Shown here one piece after another: positions 25,401-33,149 of a stretch of DNA of 36,973 nucleotides (the stretch's first letter is position 1; each line of letters opens with the position of its first letter). The DNA comes from Prevotella sp. (GTDB lineage: Bacteria > Bacteroidota > Bacteroidia > Bacteroidales > Bacteroidaceae), in contig JAFPME010000015.1 of assembly GCA_017402445.1 (NCBI GenBank), positions 1 through 36,973 of the forward strand, in the 5' to 3' direction. The position numbers and the translations under genes were made by a program. Under the pieces are notes generated by a model. The model did not search any database. It worked only from the letters and a program-made list of their open reading frames with translations, and was not told the origin of the DNA.

Positions 25401-26396
25401 GCCGGGATTGAGCTGGTAGAGCCCTTTCTGGTAGCAACTCACCCAGATGTTCTGGTCCTTGTCCTCCATGATGTCGTTGACATGGGTGGAAGTCAGGTCG
25501 TACTTCACGTTGAGGTTCTCCACTGGACGCATTTCGCGCTGGCCTCGGGGAATGATTGTCAGACCGAGACCCGTGGTGCCGATGTACAGGTCGCCGGTCT
25601 TGTTCAAGATGGCTTTGCGGATAGAGATCTGGCCGCCGAGCAGTGACAGGTCGTAGCCGGCATCGCTGACGGTCTCCGTAGCGTAGTCGTAGCGCAGGAT
25701 GCCGTACATGCAGACGATGAGGAAACCGCCGTCGTCGGTCTTGATGAACGACATCGGCGCCCCACAGGGCGACACGTAGTCTTTTTCGGCTACGGCTTTG
25801 TGGTCGCGGATGGTGATGCGGGTGAAGGTGTTCAGGTGACTGCTCCGCCAGAGACGGTGCTGGTCGTCTTCAAAGATGCGGCTGTAGAAGGCGTCTTCCT
25901 TTCGCTTGTTGAAGCTTTCTTCACGCGTGATGTGCTCTTCGCCCTTGCGAATCTGGTACAGTCCGTAGCCTGCGGTGCCGATGTACAGGTCGCCATCGGA
26001 GGTCATGATCAGTGAGTTCACGCGTGGCACCTGATGGTCGGGGAAGGCATAACGCACGAACCGGTTGTGCTCGTAGTCGTAGCGTGAGAGTCCTTTCCCG
26101 CTGCCTACCCATAGTCGGCCGTCGCGGTCGGACAGCACTTTCACCACTTCGTTGTCGTTGATGGTGAGCGTGTCGGACGGGTTGTTCAGGTATCTCGTGA
26201 ATCGGTAGCCGTCGAACTTGTTCAGACCGTACTCGGTTCCGATCCACAAATAACCGTACTTGTCCTGAATCACGCAGTCGATGAGCGAGCTGGACAGTCG
26301 GTCGCCGGTAAAGAGTCTCCTGACGTCGGCTTTCATGTGGGCAGCCAACGCCAGGAGGATGATAATAAAAGTTAGTTGGTATGGTTTTCGTTTCAT
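22440..26396 (-). CDS. Hybrid two-component system regulator (HTCS) of the xylan locus
   Basis: 1318 residues, inner membrane. A signal or anchor segment (1-23) precedes a periplasmic sensor of about fourteen two-component-regulator propeller repeats (30-640; for example GYLWIGTEYGLNKFDG). A Y_Y_Y domain (about 670-750) and one membrane helix (756-776) follow. The kinase has the phospho-acceptor H797 in NATHDIRSPLTLI and ATPase motifs DNGIGL and GTGIGLNLS. The receiver domain has the phospho-acceptor D1110 in ISDIMMPEMDG. An AraC-type DNA-binding domain (about 1208-1315) is last. HTCS proteins bind oligosaccharides and activate nearby glycan genes. The place between GH115 and GH67 suggests a xylo-oligosaccharide ligand, the role of XynR in P. 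bryantii. That XynR has a different sensor part, so I do not reuse its name. Confidence 0.95.
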   Translation of the reverse strand: MKRKPYQLTFIIILLALAAHMKADVRRLFTGDRLSSSLIDCVIQDKYGYLWIGTEYGLNKFDGYRFTRYLNNPSDTLTINDNEVVKVLSDRDGRLWVGSGKGLSRYDYEHNRFVRYAFPDHQVPRVNSLIMTSDGDLYIGTAGYGLYQIRKGEEHITREESFNKRKEDAFYSRIFEDDQHRLWRSSHLNTFTRITIRDHKAVAEKDYVSPCGAPMSFIKTDDGGFLIVCMYGILRYDYATETVSDAGYDLSLLGGQISIRKAILNKTGDLYIGTTGLGLTIIPRGQREMRPVENLNVKYDLTSTHVNDIMEDKDQNIWVSCYQKGLYQLNPGAEAFSSWRFSEQNINIGSSVSAIVCDDEGDVLCAAQNNHIYRFNRQGKVVATLPAPNGTKAILRDRQGRYWVSTENTLYSYQPTTGASQSRMTGDGWGLNCMASGEDGKLYICDFGKGLRILNTATNEQQHISMTASDPKLGTLCNDWIKSLFVDRYGMLWIGTSNGLSVMDTKTQNFRTFGWEVMLQGHQCTAFSEQKQGNILIGSNAGLYVFDRIKKTIEPFPGAEELNDKLIYGIVTDIEGDIWVSTSIGIWQYSMKSKAWIGHLHGNGLSTKEYVLGAVMQAPDGTIGFGTNDGITTFQPQTVRNSRIEMGDVYLTNFLIGNETVCPLANEFTVPYGENSFTLEFSLLNYKNTENIFYQYRLNGSEDWISTNEGMNAISFNKMKPGRYIIEVRAVCNGNYSESTCTITVDVRGPWYSSTLAYLIYILLLMGLAGFLFYYLDRQRKAELEESKMRFLINATHDIRSPLTLIMGPLKKLKERVTDAECQNDIDTIDRNAQRLLLLVNQILDERKIDKNQMQLHCRETDLVSFVSGICSLYNYNAQQRNIAFGLQVEPTQAATDDADRQNGQQTATIPVWIDRINFDKVISNLLSNAFKYTFDGGQIDVVLSQQTSTEGKPEAVIQVIDNGIGLKEDKPDRLFDRFYQGSNARDLHLDGTGIGLNLSRAIVNMHGGTITAANRPDGMRGTVLTIHLPMGNDHLKPEELEKEEEPTFSNAPKKQASKNFRILIADDDAEIAGYIRSELGNWYRFDAAPNGKEALKLLLTGSYDLVISDIMMPEMDGITLLKNIKGNTNISDIPVILLTSKAEVSDRLEGLKKGADAFLAKPFSMEELHILIDNLVDNVRRLRGKFSGAQKQEEKVEKVEVKGNNDALMERIMKCINENLQDPDFNVERLTEKVGISRAQLHRKMKEITGISAGDFIRNLRLEQAARLIKEKKINVTQVAYAVGFNNQTHFSTIFKKHFGMTPTEYSEQERSAETEA

Positions 26397-26418
26397 GGAT
26401 TAGTCAGATGATCGTTCG

Positions 26419-28941
26419 TTATTCCTGAGTCCGCGGGGATTCGCGTCCGAAGAGGTACGAAGGCTGGTGGCCACCACAGTCGACCACGATCTTCTCGAAG
26501 ACAATGGCCGGGTCGAGCGGTTCGACGACCAGCGTGTGCTGACCTGCTTCGGCCTGCACGTTGATGTCTGTCACGACGATGCGCCGGGCCACCGTCGGGT
26601 AGTAGAGCGAGTAGATGTTCTCCGGCTTTTCGTTGAGGTTTTTGTTGAAGTTGCAGACCACGGGAGGCTGTCCGTCGAGGGTCACGCGGAAGCGGTGACC
26701 GCCGCTGTTCTGGAAGTCGAGTGTGGACTTGACCACGATGTAAACGCGTTTCACGGCGTTCTGAGTGTTGAAACGGTAGGTGAGCGACGCGCCGCTGTTC
26801 TCGTTCAGCGCTACGTTGTAGGGTTGCAGGCTGATGCCGCTCAGCGTACGGCCCATGTCGGGGATGAGGGTCCAGCGCAGGCCTTCGCCGTCGTTCTTGC
26901 TGAAGAAGTGCTCTGCTTCGATGGCGACGACACCGTTCTTCTCGGCAAACAGGTTTGAACCGGTCCGTTCGGTCATCCGGAACACCTGCGGCATGACGTC
27001 CTTCGGACCGAAGTCGTCGTTCCACGAGCGATAGCCGATGTGCTTCTGCACCATCATGCCGTTCCACTTGCCGCCAGCAAGGTCGTGATTGTACTGTGCA
27101 CAGAGCACGGAGTCACGGCGGAAAGCCTGTTCGGCGCGGTCGGCCCATAGGTTGCAGTCGGGGTTCTTTTCCTTATAGAGCTGGTGGTTCATGGCCACAG
27201 CCTGGTAGAGACGGTAGATGTTTCCCATGGCCTGAATGGGGAAGAGAATCAGCTCGCGATAGGCATCGCGCTGATTGGGGCGCAGAGAGACGAACTGCTC
27301 GAGCGCTGCGCGTTCCAGTTCGGTGTAGTCGGCGACGACACCTTCCCATTCGTCGAGGGCATACGTGGTGGCGTCCAGCATTTCGGCCGTGCTGCGGCCG
27401 TTGAGCTTCGATACGCGGTTCAGCAGACGGGCTGCCTCGTCGGCCTGCTCCTCGCCGAAGCAGGCACGGCAGAAGTCTCGCGTGTGCGGAAGGCAGTCTG
27501 CTGTCATGAGGCCGCCGGCCGTGTCGGCAACCGATGCTGCCGTCTGCGGATTCCATGCCATGTCCATGAACAGCTGGATGGGGTACTCCATGGGCTTCAG
27601 GTCGCCCACGTTCAGGATCCACATCTGGTCGATGCCGTACTGGGAAGCGAGCGTGAGCTGTTCCCACATGTTCTGCACGGGGGTGACATTGAGCCATTTG
27701 GAGTTGCGGGGCGCACCGACGTAGTCCACGTGGTAGTAGAGTCCCCAGCCGCCCTTGTGCGACTTCTCCTTCTTGGTCATGGGGACGCGGCGCACGTTGC
27801 CCCAGTTGTCGTCGCAGAGGAGGAAGATGACGTCGTCGGGAACTTTCATACCGGCGTCGTAGTAGTCCATCACCTCTTTATATAAGGCCCACACCTGAGG
27901 CGTTTCCTTGGCTGGGCGCTTGGTCACCTGTTCGATGATGCGCCGCTGGTTGCTCACGACATTTTCGAGCAGACGCGTGTCGGCCTCGGCACTCATGGCT
28001 TCGTCGCCGTCGCCGCGCATGCCGATGGTCACCACGTCTTCGGTGCCCTGTCGGCGCTCCATGCCTTCACGGAAGAAACGGTCGAGGTTCTCCTTGTTCG
28101 TGCTGTAATTCCAGGGACCCCATTCTTTCCTGTGACGGGCATACTCCTGGTGGTTGCGCGCCATGGGTTCATGATGGGAGGTGCCCATGACGATGCCCAT
28201 CTCGTCGGCAATGCGGCTGTTCTCGGGATCGTCAGCGTAGAATGCCCAGCTCCACATGGCGGGCCACATGAAGTTTCCCTTCAGTCGCAGGAGCAGTTCG
28301 CACACGCGCTCGTAGAAACGGTGGTCGCCGTAGTCAGTGCCATAGGTGTATTTCACCCATGAGGTCAGGCAGGGGGCTTCGTCGTTGAGGAAGATGCCAC
28401 GGTAGCGAACGGCCGGCTCGCCGTCGGTGTATGTACCTTTCTTAATGAATATCTGGTCGTGGGCTTCCACGGGAACGTCGGCCCAGTCGTACCATGGCGA
28501 CACACCCATCTGGCGGCTGAGTTCGTAGATGCCATAGATGGTGCCGCGACGGTCACTGCCCGCAATGACCAACTGCTCGCCGACGGTGGTGATGATGAAT
28601 TTCTCGCGCTTCCCCTGCAGGTCCTTCTTGTTGAAGACACCCTGTTTCGCCAGTTTGTCTATCAGCTTGCTGTGGCCAATCGTGCCCACGATGACGTGCG
28701 CATCCTCACGCGTCGTCACCTCGGAGGGGAAACCGCACACCTTGTGGATGTCGGTGGTCAGGTCGTGTGCGGCCCTCGACACTCCTTTCTGGTCGTCAGC
28801 GTCGAGATAGACCAACACGGGGAAACTCTTGTTCAGGCAGAAGTCACCCTCGGTGAAAGACACAAACTGCGGGGCAGCCATTCCACAAACGTGCTGTAGC
28901 AACACGATAGACAGTAACAAATAGCGATAGCGAAGTTTCAT
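26419..28941 (-). CDS. GH115 alpha-glucuronidase
   Basis: 840 residues from ATG 28941 (MKLRYRYLLLSIVLLQHVCGMAA, signal peptide); the frame runs 17 codons further upstream, across the promoter box. Recognised by the N-terminal domain with HVIVGTIGHSKLID and RRGTIYGIYELSRQMGVSPWYDWADVPV, the catalytic barrel blocks RYRGIFLNDEAPCL, NFMWPAMW, MGTSHHEPMARN and IGMRGDGDEAM, and the C-terminal KWNGMMVQKHIGYRSWN region. GH115 enzymes remove (4-O-methyl)-glucuronic acid from internal as well as terminal xyloses of glucuronoxylan, complementing GH67. First gene of the leftward operon, 22 bp before the regulator gene. Confidence 0.94.
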   Translation of the reverse strand: MKLRYRYLLLSIVLLQHVCGMAAPQFVSFTEGDFCLNKSFPVLVYLDADDQKGVSRAAHDLTTDIHKVCGFPSEVTTREDAHVIVGTIGHSKLIDKLAKQGVFNKKDLQGKREKFIITTVGEQLVIAGSDRRGTIYGIYELSRQMGVSPWYDWADVPVEAHDQIFIKKGTYTDGEPAVRYRGIFLNDEAPCLTSWVKYTYGTDYGDHRFYERVCELLLRLKGNFMWPAMWSWAFYADDPENSRIADEMGIVMGTSHHEPMARNHQEYARHRKEWGPWNYSTNKENLDRFFREGMERRQGTEDVVTIGMRGDGDEAMSAEADTRLLENVVSNQRRIIEQVTKRPAKETPQVWALYKEVMDYYDAGMKVPDDVIFLLCDDNWGNVRRVPMTKKEKSHKGGWGLYYHVDYVGAPRNSKWLNVTPVQNMWEQLTLASQYGIDQMWILNVGDLKPMEYPIQLFMDMAWNPQTAASVADTAGGLMTADCLPHTRDFCRACFGEEQADEAARLLNRVSKLNGRSTAEMLDATTYALDEWEGVVADYTELERAALEQFVSLRPNQRDAYRELILFPIQAMGNIYRLYQAVAMNHQLYKEKNPDCNLWADRAEQAFRRDSVLCAQYNHDLAGGKWNGMMVQKHIGYRSWNDDFGPKDVMPQVFRMTERTGSNLFAEKNGVVAIEAEHFFSKNDGEGLRWTLIPDMGRTLSGISLQPYNVALNENSGASLTYRFNTQNAVKRVYIVVKSTLDFQNSGGHRFRVTLDGQPPVVCNFNKNLNEKPENIYSLYYPTVARRIVVTDINVQAEAGQHTLVVEPLDPAIVFEKIVVDCGGHQPSYLFGRESPRTQE

Positions 28942-28964
28942 GATCGTTGTGTTTATATTTGTTG

Positions 28965-28972
28965 CAAAGTTA
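28965..28972 (-). promoter_or_regulatory. -7 box of the leftward xylan operon
   Basis: On the minus strand TAACTTTG matches TAnnTTTG and lies 23 bp before the GH115 ATG. No -33 TTTG occurs at the usual spacing, as expected for a promoter that needs an activator such as the HTCS. Confidence 0.55.
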
Positions 28973-29078
28973 AGATTTGTTCCACAAACCACCTAATTTT
29001 ACGATATGAAATATTTGAAATGAGACATATTGAAACAAATTGGTTACTAATTGTGTTGCAAATACGGGAACTTGTGTG

Positions 29079-29086
29079 TAATTTTG
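29079..29086 (+). promoter_or_regulatory. -7 box of the rightward xylan operon
   Basis: TAATTTTG matches TAnnTTTG, 42 bp before ATG 29129. Twenty bases upstream GTTG (29055-29058) is a weak -33 box, again fitting activated transcription. Confidence 0.55.
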
Positions 29087-29128
29087 CATCATCAAACTAT
29101 CATTATTCATTACATTAATATCAATCAA

Positions 29129-30310
29129 ATGAAACGTATCTGTATTTTGCTCTTGGCACTCGCAATATGGGCTGCGGGCTATGCCAAAGAATCAGATTCT
29201 GCATGGACCGGAACGTGGGCGGCGGCTGCTGAGTTCACTGGACCTTCCGACATGCCCAAGGCCAGTCTGTCTAACCGCTCACTGCGCGAAATCGTCAAGG
29301 TCTCCATCGGCGGAACATCGCTGAGGCTGCAGCTCTCCAACGAATTCAGTAAGGAACCAGTGGAAATACGTTCCATCTACATTGCCGACGGGTCCGAGAC
29401 ATGGACCATCGACACCAAGACAGCCCGCTATCTTACGTTCAACGGCAAACGCAACGTAACCATCGAACCGGGAAAGGCCATCTTTTCTGATGTCGTGAAG
29501 TACAATCTGAAACCGTTGCAGCGACTGGCCATCACCATCAACTACGGCGCGCAGACGCCTGTCAACGCCACCTCGCACCGTGGATCGCGCACAACTTCTT
29601 ATATTATAGAGGGCACATCGAAGCCTAAGACCAGCTTCGAGAACGGAGAACGCGCCGACCACTGGTACAATATTGCTGCCATCGACGTGCTCGCCGACGA
29701 GCAGACACCTTGTGTCGCCGTCATCGGAAACTCCATTACCGACGGACGCGGCTCCACGACAAACAAGCAGAATCGCTGGCCGGACTTCATGGCAGAGGCC
29801 TTCGGCGGACAAACGGCCGTGCTCAATCTCGGCATCGGCGGCAACTGCGTGCTGGAGAGTGGACTGAGCGAGCCTGCACTGGTACGTTTCGACCGCGACA
29901 TCCTCGGACAGCGCGGCGTGAAGACGCTCATCATCTTCGAGGGGGTGAACGACATCGGATGGAGCAGCGGACAGGCTGAACGCAAGTCGCAGCGGCTCAT
30001 CGATGCTTACAAGACGCTCATCGAAAAGGCTCGTGCTAAGGGCATGCGCGTCTACATGGGCACCATCACGCCGTTCAAGGGTAACAGCTACTTCAAACCG
30101 TTCCAGGAAGCAGCACGTCAGGTGGTGAACGAATGGATCCGCACCACCGACCTCATCGACGGAGTGATTGATTTCGACAAGGCCGTGCGCAACGAGAGCG
30201 ACACGATGCAGCTGAAGGCCGAGTACTCGGACGACTGGCTCCACCTGAACCCCGCAGGCTACGAGGCTATGGGAAAGGTAGCAGCCCAAACACTTTCCGC
30301 CAACAAGTAA
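29129..30310 (+). CDS. xynE: Secreted SGNH/GDSL esterase, probable acetylxylan esterase
   Basis: 393 residues from ATG 29129 (MKRICILLLALAIWAAGYA, signal peptide). An N-terminal beta domain (about 25-190) precedes the SGNH hydrolase fold. Block I is VIGNSITDGRG with the nucleophile S202, block II NLGIGGN (G238), block III EGVNDI (N274) and block V DDWLHLNPAGY with D369 and H372. Such esterases remove acetyl groups from xylan so that xylanases can reach the chain. First gene of the rightward operon; 96 bp containing a small GTTGCG/CGCAAC hairpin (30352-30370) separate it from the symporter gene. P. bryantii has the same pairing of an esterase gene xynE with symporter xynD and xynA/xynB. Acetyl specificity is inferred from context. 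Confidence 0.88.
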   Translation: MKRICILLLALAIWAAGYAKESDSAWTGTWAAAAEFTGPSDMPKASLSNRSLREIVKVSIGGTSLRLQLSNEFSKEPVEIRSIYIADGSETWTIDTKTARYLTFNGKRNVTIEPGKAIFSDVVKYNLKPLQRLAITINYGAQTPVNATSHRGSRTTSYIIEGTSKPKTSFENGERADHWYNIAAIDVLADEQTPCVAVIGNSITDGRGSTTNKQNRWPDFMAEAFGGQTAVLNLGIGGNCVLESGLSEPALVRFDRDILGQRGVKTLIIFEGVNDIGWSSGQAERKSQRLIDAYKTLIEKARAKGMRVYMGTITPFKGNSYFKPFQEAARQVVNEWIRTTDLIDGVIDFDKAVRNESDTMQLKAEYSDDWLHLNPAGYEAMGKVAAQTLSANK

Positions 30311-30406
30311 CCTTTTCCTGAACCCGCGGCTCCATCCCCCCTGTTCCGTATGTTGCGCCCCCGTCGCAACCCCGCCCCAAGCAACTTCTAAAAAAACATA
30401 AAACAC

Positions 30407-31807
30407 ATGGAAACAACCACTATCTCCCAAGAGGCGAAAGGCTTCTACAAACTCAATTGGCTTCAACGCATCGGCTTCGGCTCTGGCGACTTGGCACAGA
30501 ATCTGATTTTCCAGACGGTGGCATGCTACTTGATGATTTATCTGACCACAGTATTGAAAATCAGTCCTGCCTTTGTCAGCGGACTGATTCTCACGGTTCG
30601 ACTCATCGACTGTTTCTGGAGTCCTGTCGTAGGACGTTATATTGATAATCGCAATCCGAAGTTAGGTAAGTACCGCACTTATCTTCTTTACGGAGGCATC
30701 CCACTGACGGTGGCCGCCTGCCTGCTGATGCTTCCGCAAGCTGCTACATGGTCTATGACGATGAAGATGATCTATGCCACGGCCAGTTACACCGTGCTGA
30801 GCATGATCTATTCGGTTGTGAACATTCCTTACGGATCGATCATGGCCAGTATGACCCGCGATAACGATGAGGTGCTGATCCTTACTTCCACACGAATGGT
30901 TTGCGCCAACATCGGTCAGATCATTGTACAGGCTGGATTCCCTATCGGGCTCGCTATGTGTGTACACGCCGCCATCGACTGGAATCAGGCCACATTTATG
31001 GCCATTGGCACGATTCCTGCGTTCATCATCCTGCCCTCTCTGCCCATTTTGAAGAAATGGCTGGGCAAAAAAGGTCTTTATTATACGCTTCTCTCCATCG
31101 GCCTTATAGGGTTCGCCATCTTGTTCGTCATCGGAAAATTCTTCGACGTGAGCCATTACAATACGCTGGTTCAGATTGCAAAGGTGATGACGGGAGTAGG
31201 TCTTCTCGTGGGTTCTCTGATGTGGGCTTTGGTTCCTGAAGTCATCACTGAGGCTGAATACCGTACCGGCAACAGACCGGCTGCCACGGTGAACGCCCTT
31301 GCCGGTGTGGCCTTCAAGGCCGGTTTCTCCATTGCCGGTTGGATCACTCCTTTGGTGATGGGGTGGATAGGCTTCAACTTCGCCACCGAAGAGTCTGCCT
31401 TGGCCACCGATCCTATGGCCTGGTTCACGGTTACGTGCATCTTTGCCATCGTCGGATTCGTGCTCTTGATGCTTTGCTTCATGGGCAGCAAGGAGAACAT
31501 CACCACGACACCGGAAAAACCTGTTACGTTCGGTGAAATGTGGCAGGAGTTCAAGGACAGCAAGTGCCTGCAGTTGGTGCTCAGCATCTTCGTCGTGGTC
31601 TTCTTGGCTTCATTCATCAGCGGACCGGTCAACGCTTATTACCCCAAACTGGCCAACTATTCTGAAATTGCACAGAATGCCATTCTGTGGTTCACGACCA
31701 TTATTCCCGCTGTCCTTCTTGTGGTTGTAGGCTACCTTATCTATAAGTATCCTCTTACTGACGAGAAGCTCGACGAAATGAATATGGAGATTGAAAGCCG
31801 TCATTAA
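30407..31807 (+). CDS. xynD: GPH-family (glycoside-pentoside-hexuronide) cation symporter
   Basis: 466 residues with about 12 membrane helices. The start KLNWLQRIGFGSGDLAQNLIFQTVACYLMIYLTTV and the segment VGRYIDNRNPKLGKYRTYLLYG are typical of the GPH branch of the major facilitator superfamily, as is IPYGSIMASMTRDNDEV. These carriers bring pentosides and xylo-oligosaccharides across the inner membrane with Na+ or H+. It lies 12 bp before the GH10 gene. Together with the signal-less GH43 encoded downstream, it supports import of short xylo-oligosaccharides and their hydrolysis in the cytoplasm. The gene symbol follows P. bryantii xynD by position and family; the exact cargo is inferred. Confidence 0.9.
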   Translation: METTTISQEAKGFYKLNWLQRIGFGSGDLAQNLIFQTVACYLMIYLTTVLKISPAFVSGLILTVRLIDCFWSPVVGRYIDNRNPKLGKYRTYLLYGGIPLTVAACLLMLPQAATWSMTMKMIYATASYTVLSMIYSVVNIPYGSIMASMTRDNDEVLILTSTRMVCANIGQIIVQAGFPIGLAMCVHAAIDWNQATFMAIGTIPAFIILPSLPILKKWLGKKGLYYTLLSIGLIGFAILFVIGKFFDVSHYNTLVQIAKVMTGVGLLVGSLMWALVPEVITEAEYRTGNRPAATVNALAGVAFKAGFSIAGWITPLVMGWIGFNFATEESALATDPMAWFTVTCIFAIVGFVLLMLCFMGSKENITTTPEKPVTFGEMWQEFKDSKCLQLVLSIFVVVFLASFISGPVNAYYPKLANYSEIAQNAILWFTTIIPAVLLVVVGYLIYKYPLTDEKLDEMNMEIESRH

Positions 31808-31819
31808 TCACATGGGTAT

Positions 31820-32995
31820 ATGTTGAGAAAGACATTCTTGATGGCCGCGTTCGCCTGTTGCTGTCACAGCATGACAGCGCAGACGACACTGTGGGAGGCC
31901 TATCGCGACTACTGGTACACAGGCGTGAGCGTCAACCAGTGGCAGGTGGAAGCTGACAACAGCGGGGCAAACGTGCACGATGTCACGGGGCAGGTGAGCA
32001 ACGACCAGACTGCCGACTGGCCCGTCATCGCGAAGAATTTCAACTGGGTGGTGGCGGAAAACTGCATGAAGTGCGAAGTCATACATCCGCGCGAGGGGGT
32101 CTACGACTTCACGCTGGCCGACCAGTTCGTCAACAAGGCCAAGGCTGCCGGCATGAAGGTGCTCGGTCATTGTCTCATCTGGCACTCGCAGTGTGCACCG
32201 TGGTTCCACTTCGACAGCGAGGGCAAACCTGTATCGCGCGATGTATTAAAGAAACGCATGCGCGAACATATATATACCATCGTGAGCCATTTCCGAGGAC
32301 GAGTGGACGCATGGGACGTGGTGAACGAAGCTTTCGAGGACGACGGGACACCGCGCCAGAGCCTGTTCCACCAGATTTTAGGCACCGACTACATTCCGCT
32401 GGCCTTCCAGTATGCACATGAGGCAGACCCCGCAGCGCAGCTCTACTACAACGACTTCTCCATGAACAAAGCCGCTAAGGTGGAGGGCGTATGCCGCTTC
32501 TTCCGACCGCTCATCGAACAGGGACTGCCTGTGACGGCCATCGGCATGCAGGGACACATGATTCTCGAGGACAATGTCGACAACAGTGTCATCCGGCAGT
32601 ATGAACATTCCATCGAGACCATCGCTGCCACAGGAGTGCCGACGTTCTTCTCCGAGCTCGACCTCTCCGTATTGCCCAACCCCTACGGATTCTCAGGGGC
32701 TAACATCAGCGATAAGTTCGCCTACCGGCCTGAAATGGACCCCTACACAAAGGGGCTCTCCAAGGAACAGAATGCGAAGATGGAGCAGTTCTGGATTGAC
32801 TTCTACAAGATGCTGATCCCTCACCACAAGGACATCCTGCGCGTCAATTTCTGGTGTCTCAACGATGCCAATTCGTGGCGCAACGACTTCCCCATCAAGG
32901 GACGCACCGACTACGCAACTCTCTTCGACCGTCAGAGTCGGCCCAAGCCCGTCGTGCAGAAGCTCATCGATCTGGTCAGGGAAGGGAAGAAGTGA
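31820..32995 (+). CDS. xynA: GH10 endo-1,4-beta-xylanase
   Basis: 391 residues. The signal peptide is MLRKTFLMAAFACCCHSMTAQ; the CCC run could also make it a lipoprotein, though cleavage after MTA fits better. The single GH10 (beta/alpha)8 domain shows ENCMKCEVIHP, GHCLIWHSQ, the acid/base E170 in WDVVNEAFED and the nucleophile E279 in FFSELDLSV. No carbohydrate-binding module is attached. It cleaves the xylan backbone into oligosaccharides that the neighbouring enzymes and symporter handle. The start lies 12 bp after the symporter stop, so the two are co-transcribed. Confidence 0.96.
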   Translation: MLRKTFLMAAFACCCHSMTAQTTLWEAYRDYWYTGVSVNQWQVEADNSGANVHDVTGQVSNDQTADWPVIAKNFNWVVAENCMKCEVIHPREGVYDFTLADQFVNKAKAAGMKVLGHCLIWHSQCAPWFHFDSEGKPVSRDVLKKRMREHIYTIVSHFRGRVDAWDVVNEAFEDDGTPRQSLFHQILGTDYIPLAFQYAHEADPAAQLYYNDFSMNKAAKVEGVCRFFRPLIEQGLPVTAIGMQGHMILEDNVDNSVIRQYEHSIETIAATGVPTFFSELDLSVLPNPYGFSGANISDKFAYRPEMDPYTKGLSKEQNAKMEQFWIDFYKMLIPHHKDILRVNFWCLNDANSWRNDFPIKGRTDYATLFDRQSRPKPVVQKLIDLVREGKK

Positions 32996-33027
32996 AAAGG
33001 GCCCGAGCGGGTTAAGAGTGAAAAGGC

Positions 33028-33074
33028 CCCCCTAAAAGGCCCGAGGGGAAGGGCCTCCCAAGCCCCCGAGGGGG
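33028..33074. repeat. G/C-rich hairpin cluster between xynA and the GH43 gene
   Basis: Short complementary runs GGCCC/GGGCC and CCCCC-GA-GGGGG (33063-33074) lie directly after the xylanase stop. They could attenuate transcription or protect the upstream mRNA end, making GH43 expression lower than that of xynA. There is no T-run, so it is not a classical terminator. Confidence 0.5.
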
Positions 33075-33076
33075 AT

Positions 33077-33132
33077 GTTAAGAGTTAAGAGTTAAGAAAT
33101 AAGAGTTAAGAATTAAGAGTTAAGAAATAAAC
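33077..33132. repeat. 7-bp tandem repeat (GTTAAGA)
   Basis: Eight consecutive 7-bp units run from 33077 to 33132: GTTAAGA three times, AATAAGA, GTTAAGA, ATTAAGA, GTTAAGA and AATAAAC. The tract ends 17 bp before the GH43 start codon. Its TAA triplets provide stops in several frames. Copy number may vary between strains by slippage. Confidence 0.9.
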
Positions 33133-33149
33133 ATTTAATCCTATACGAT

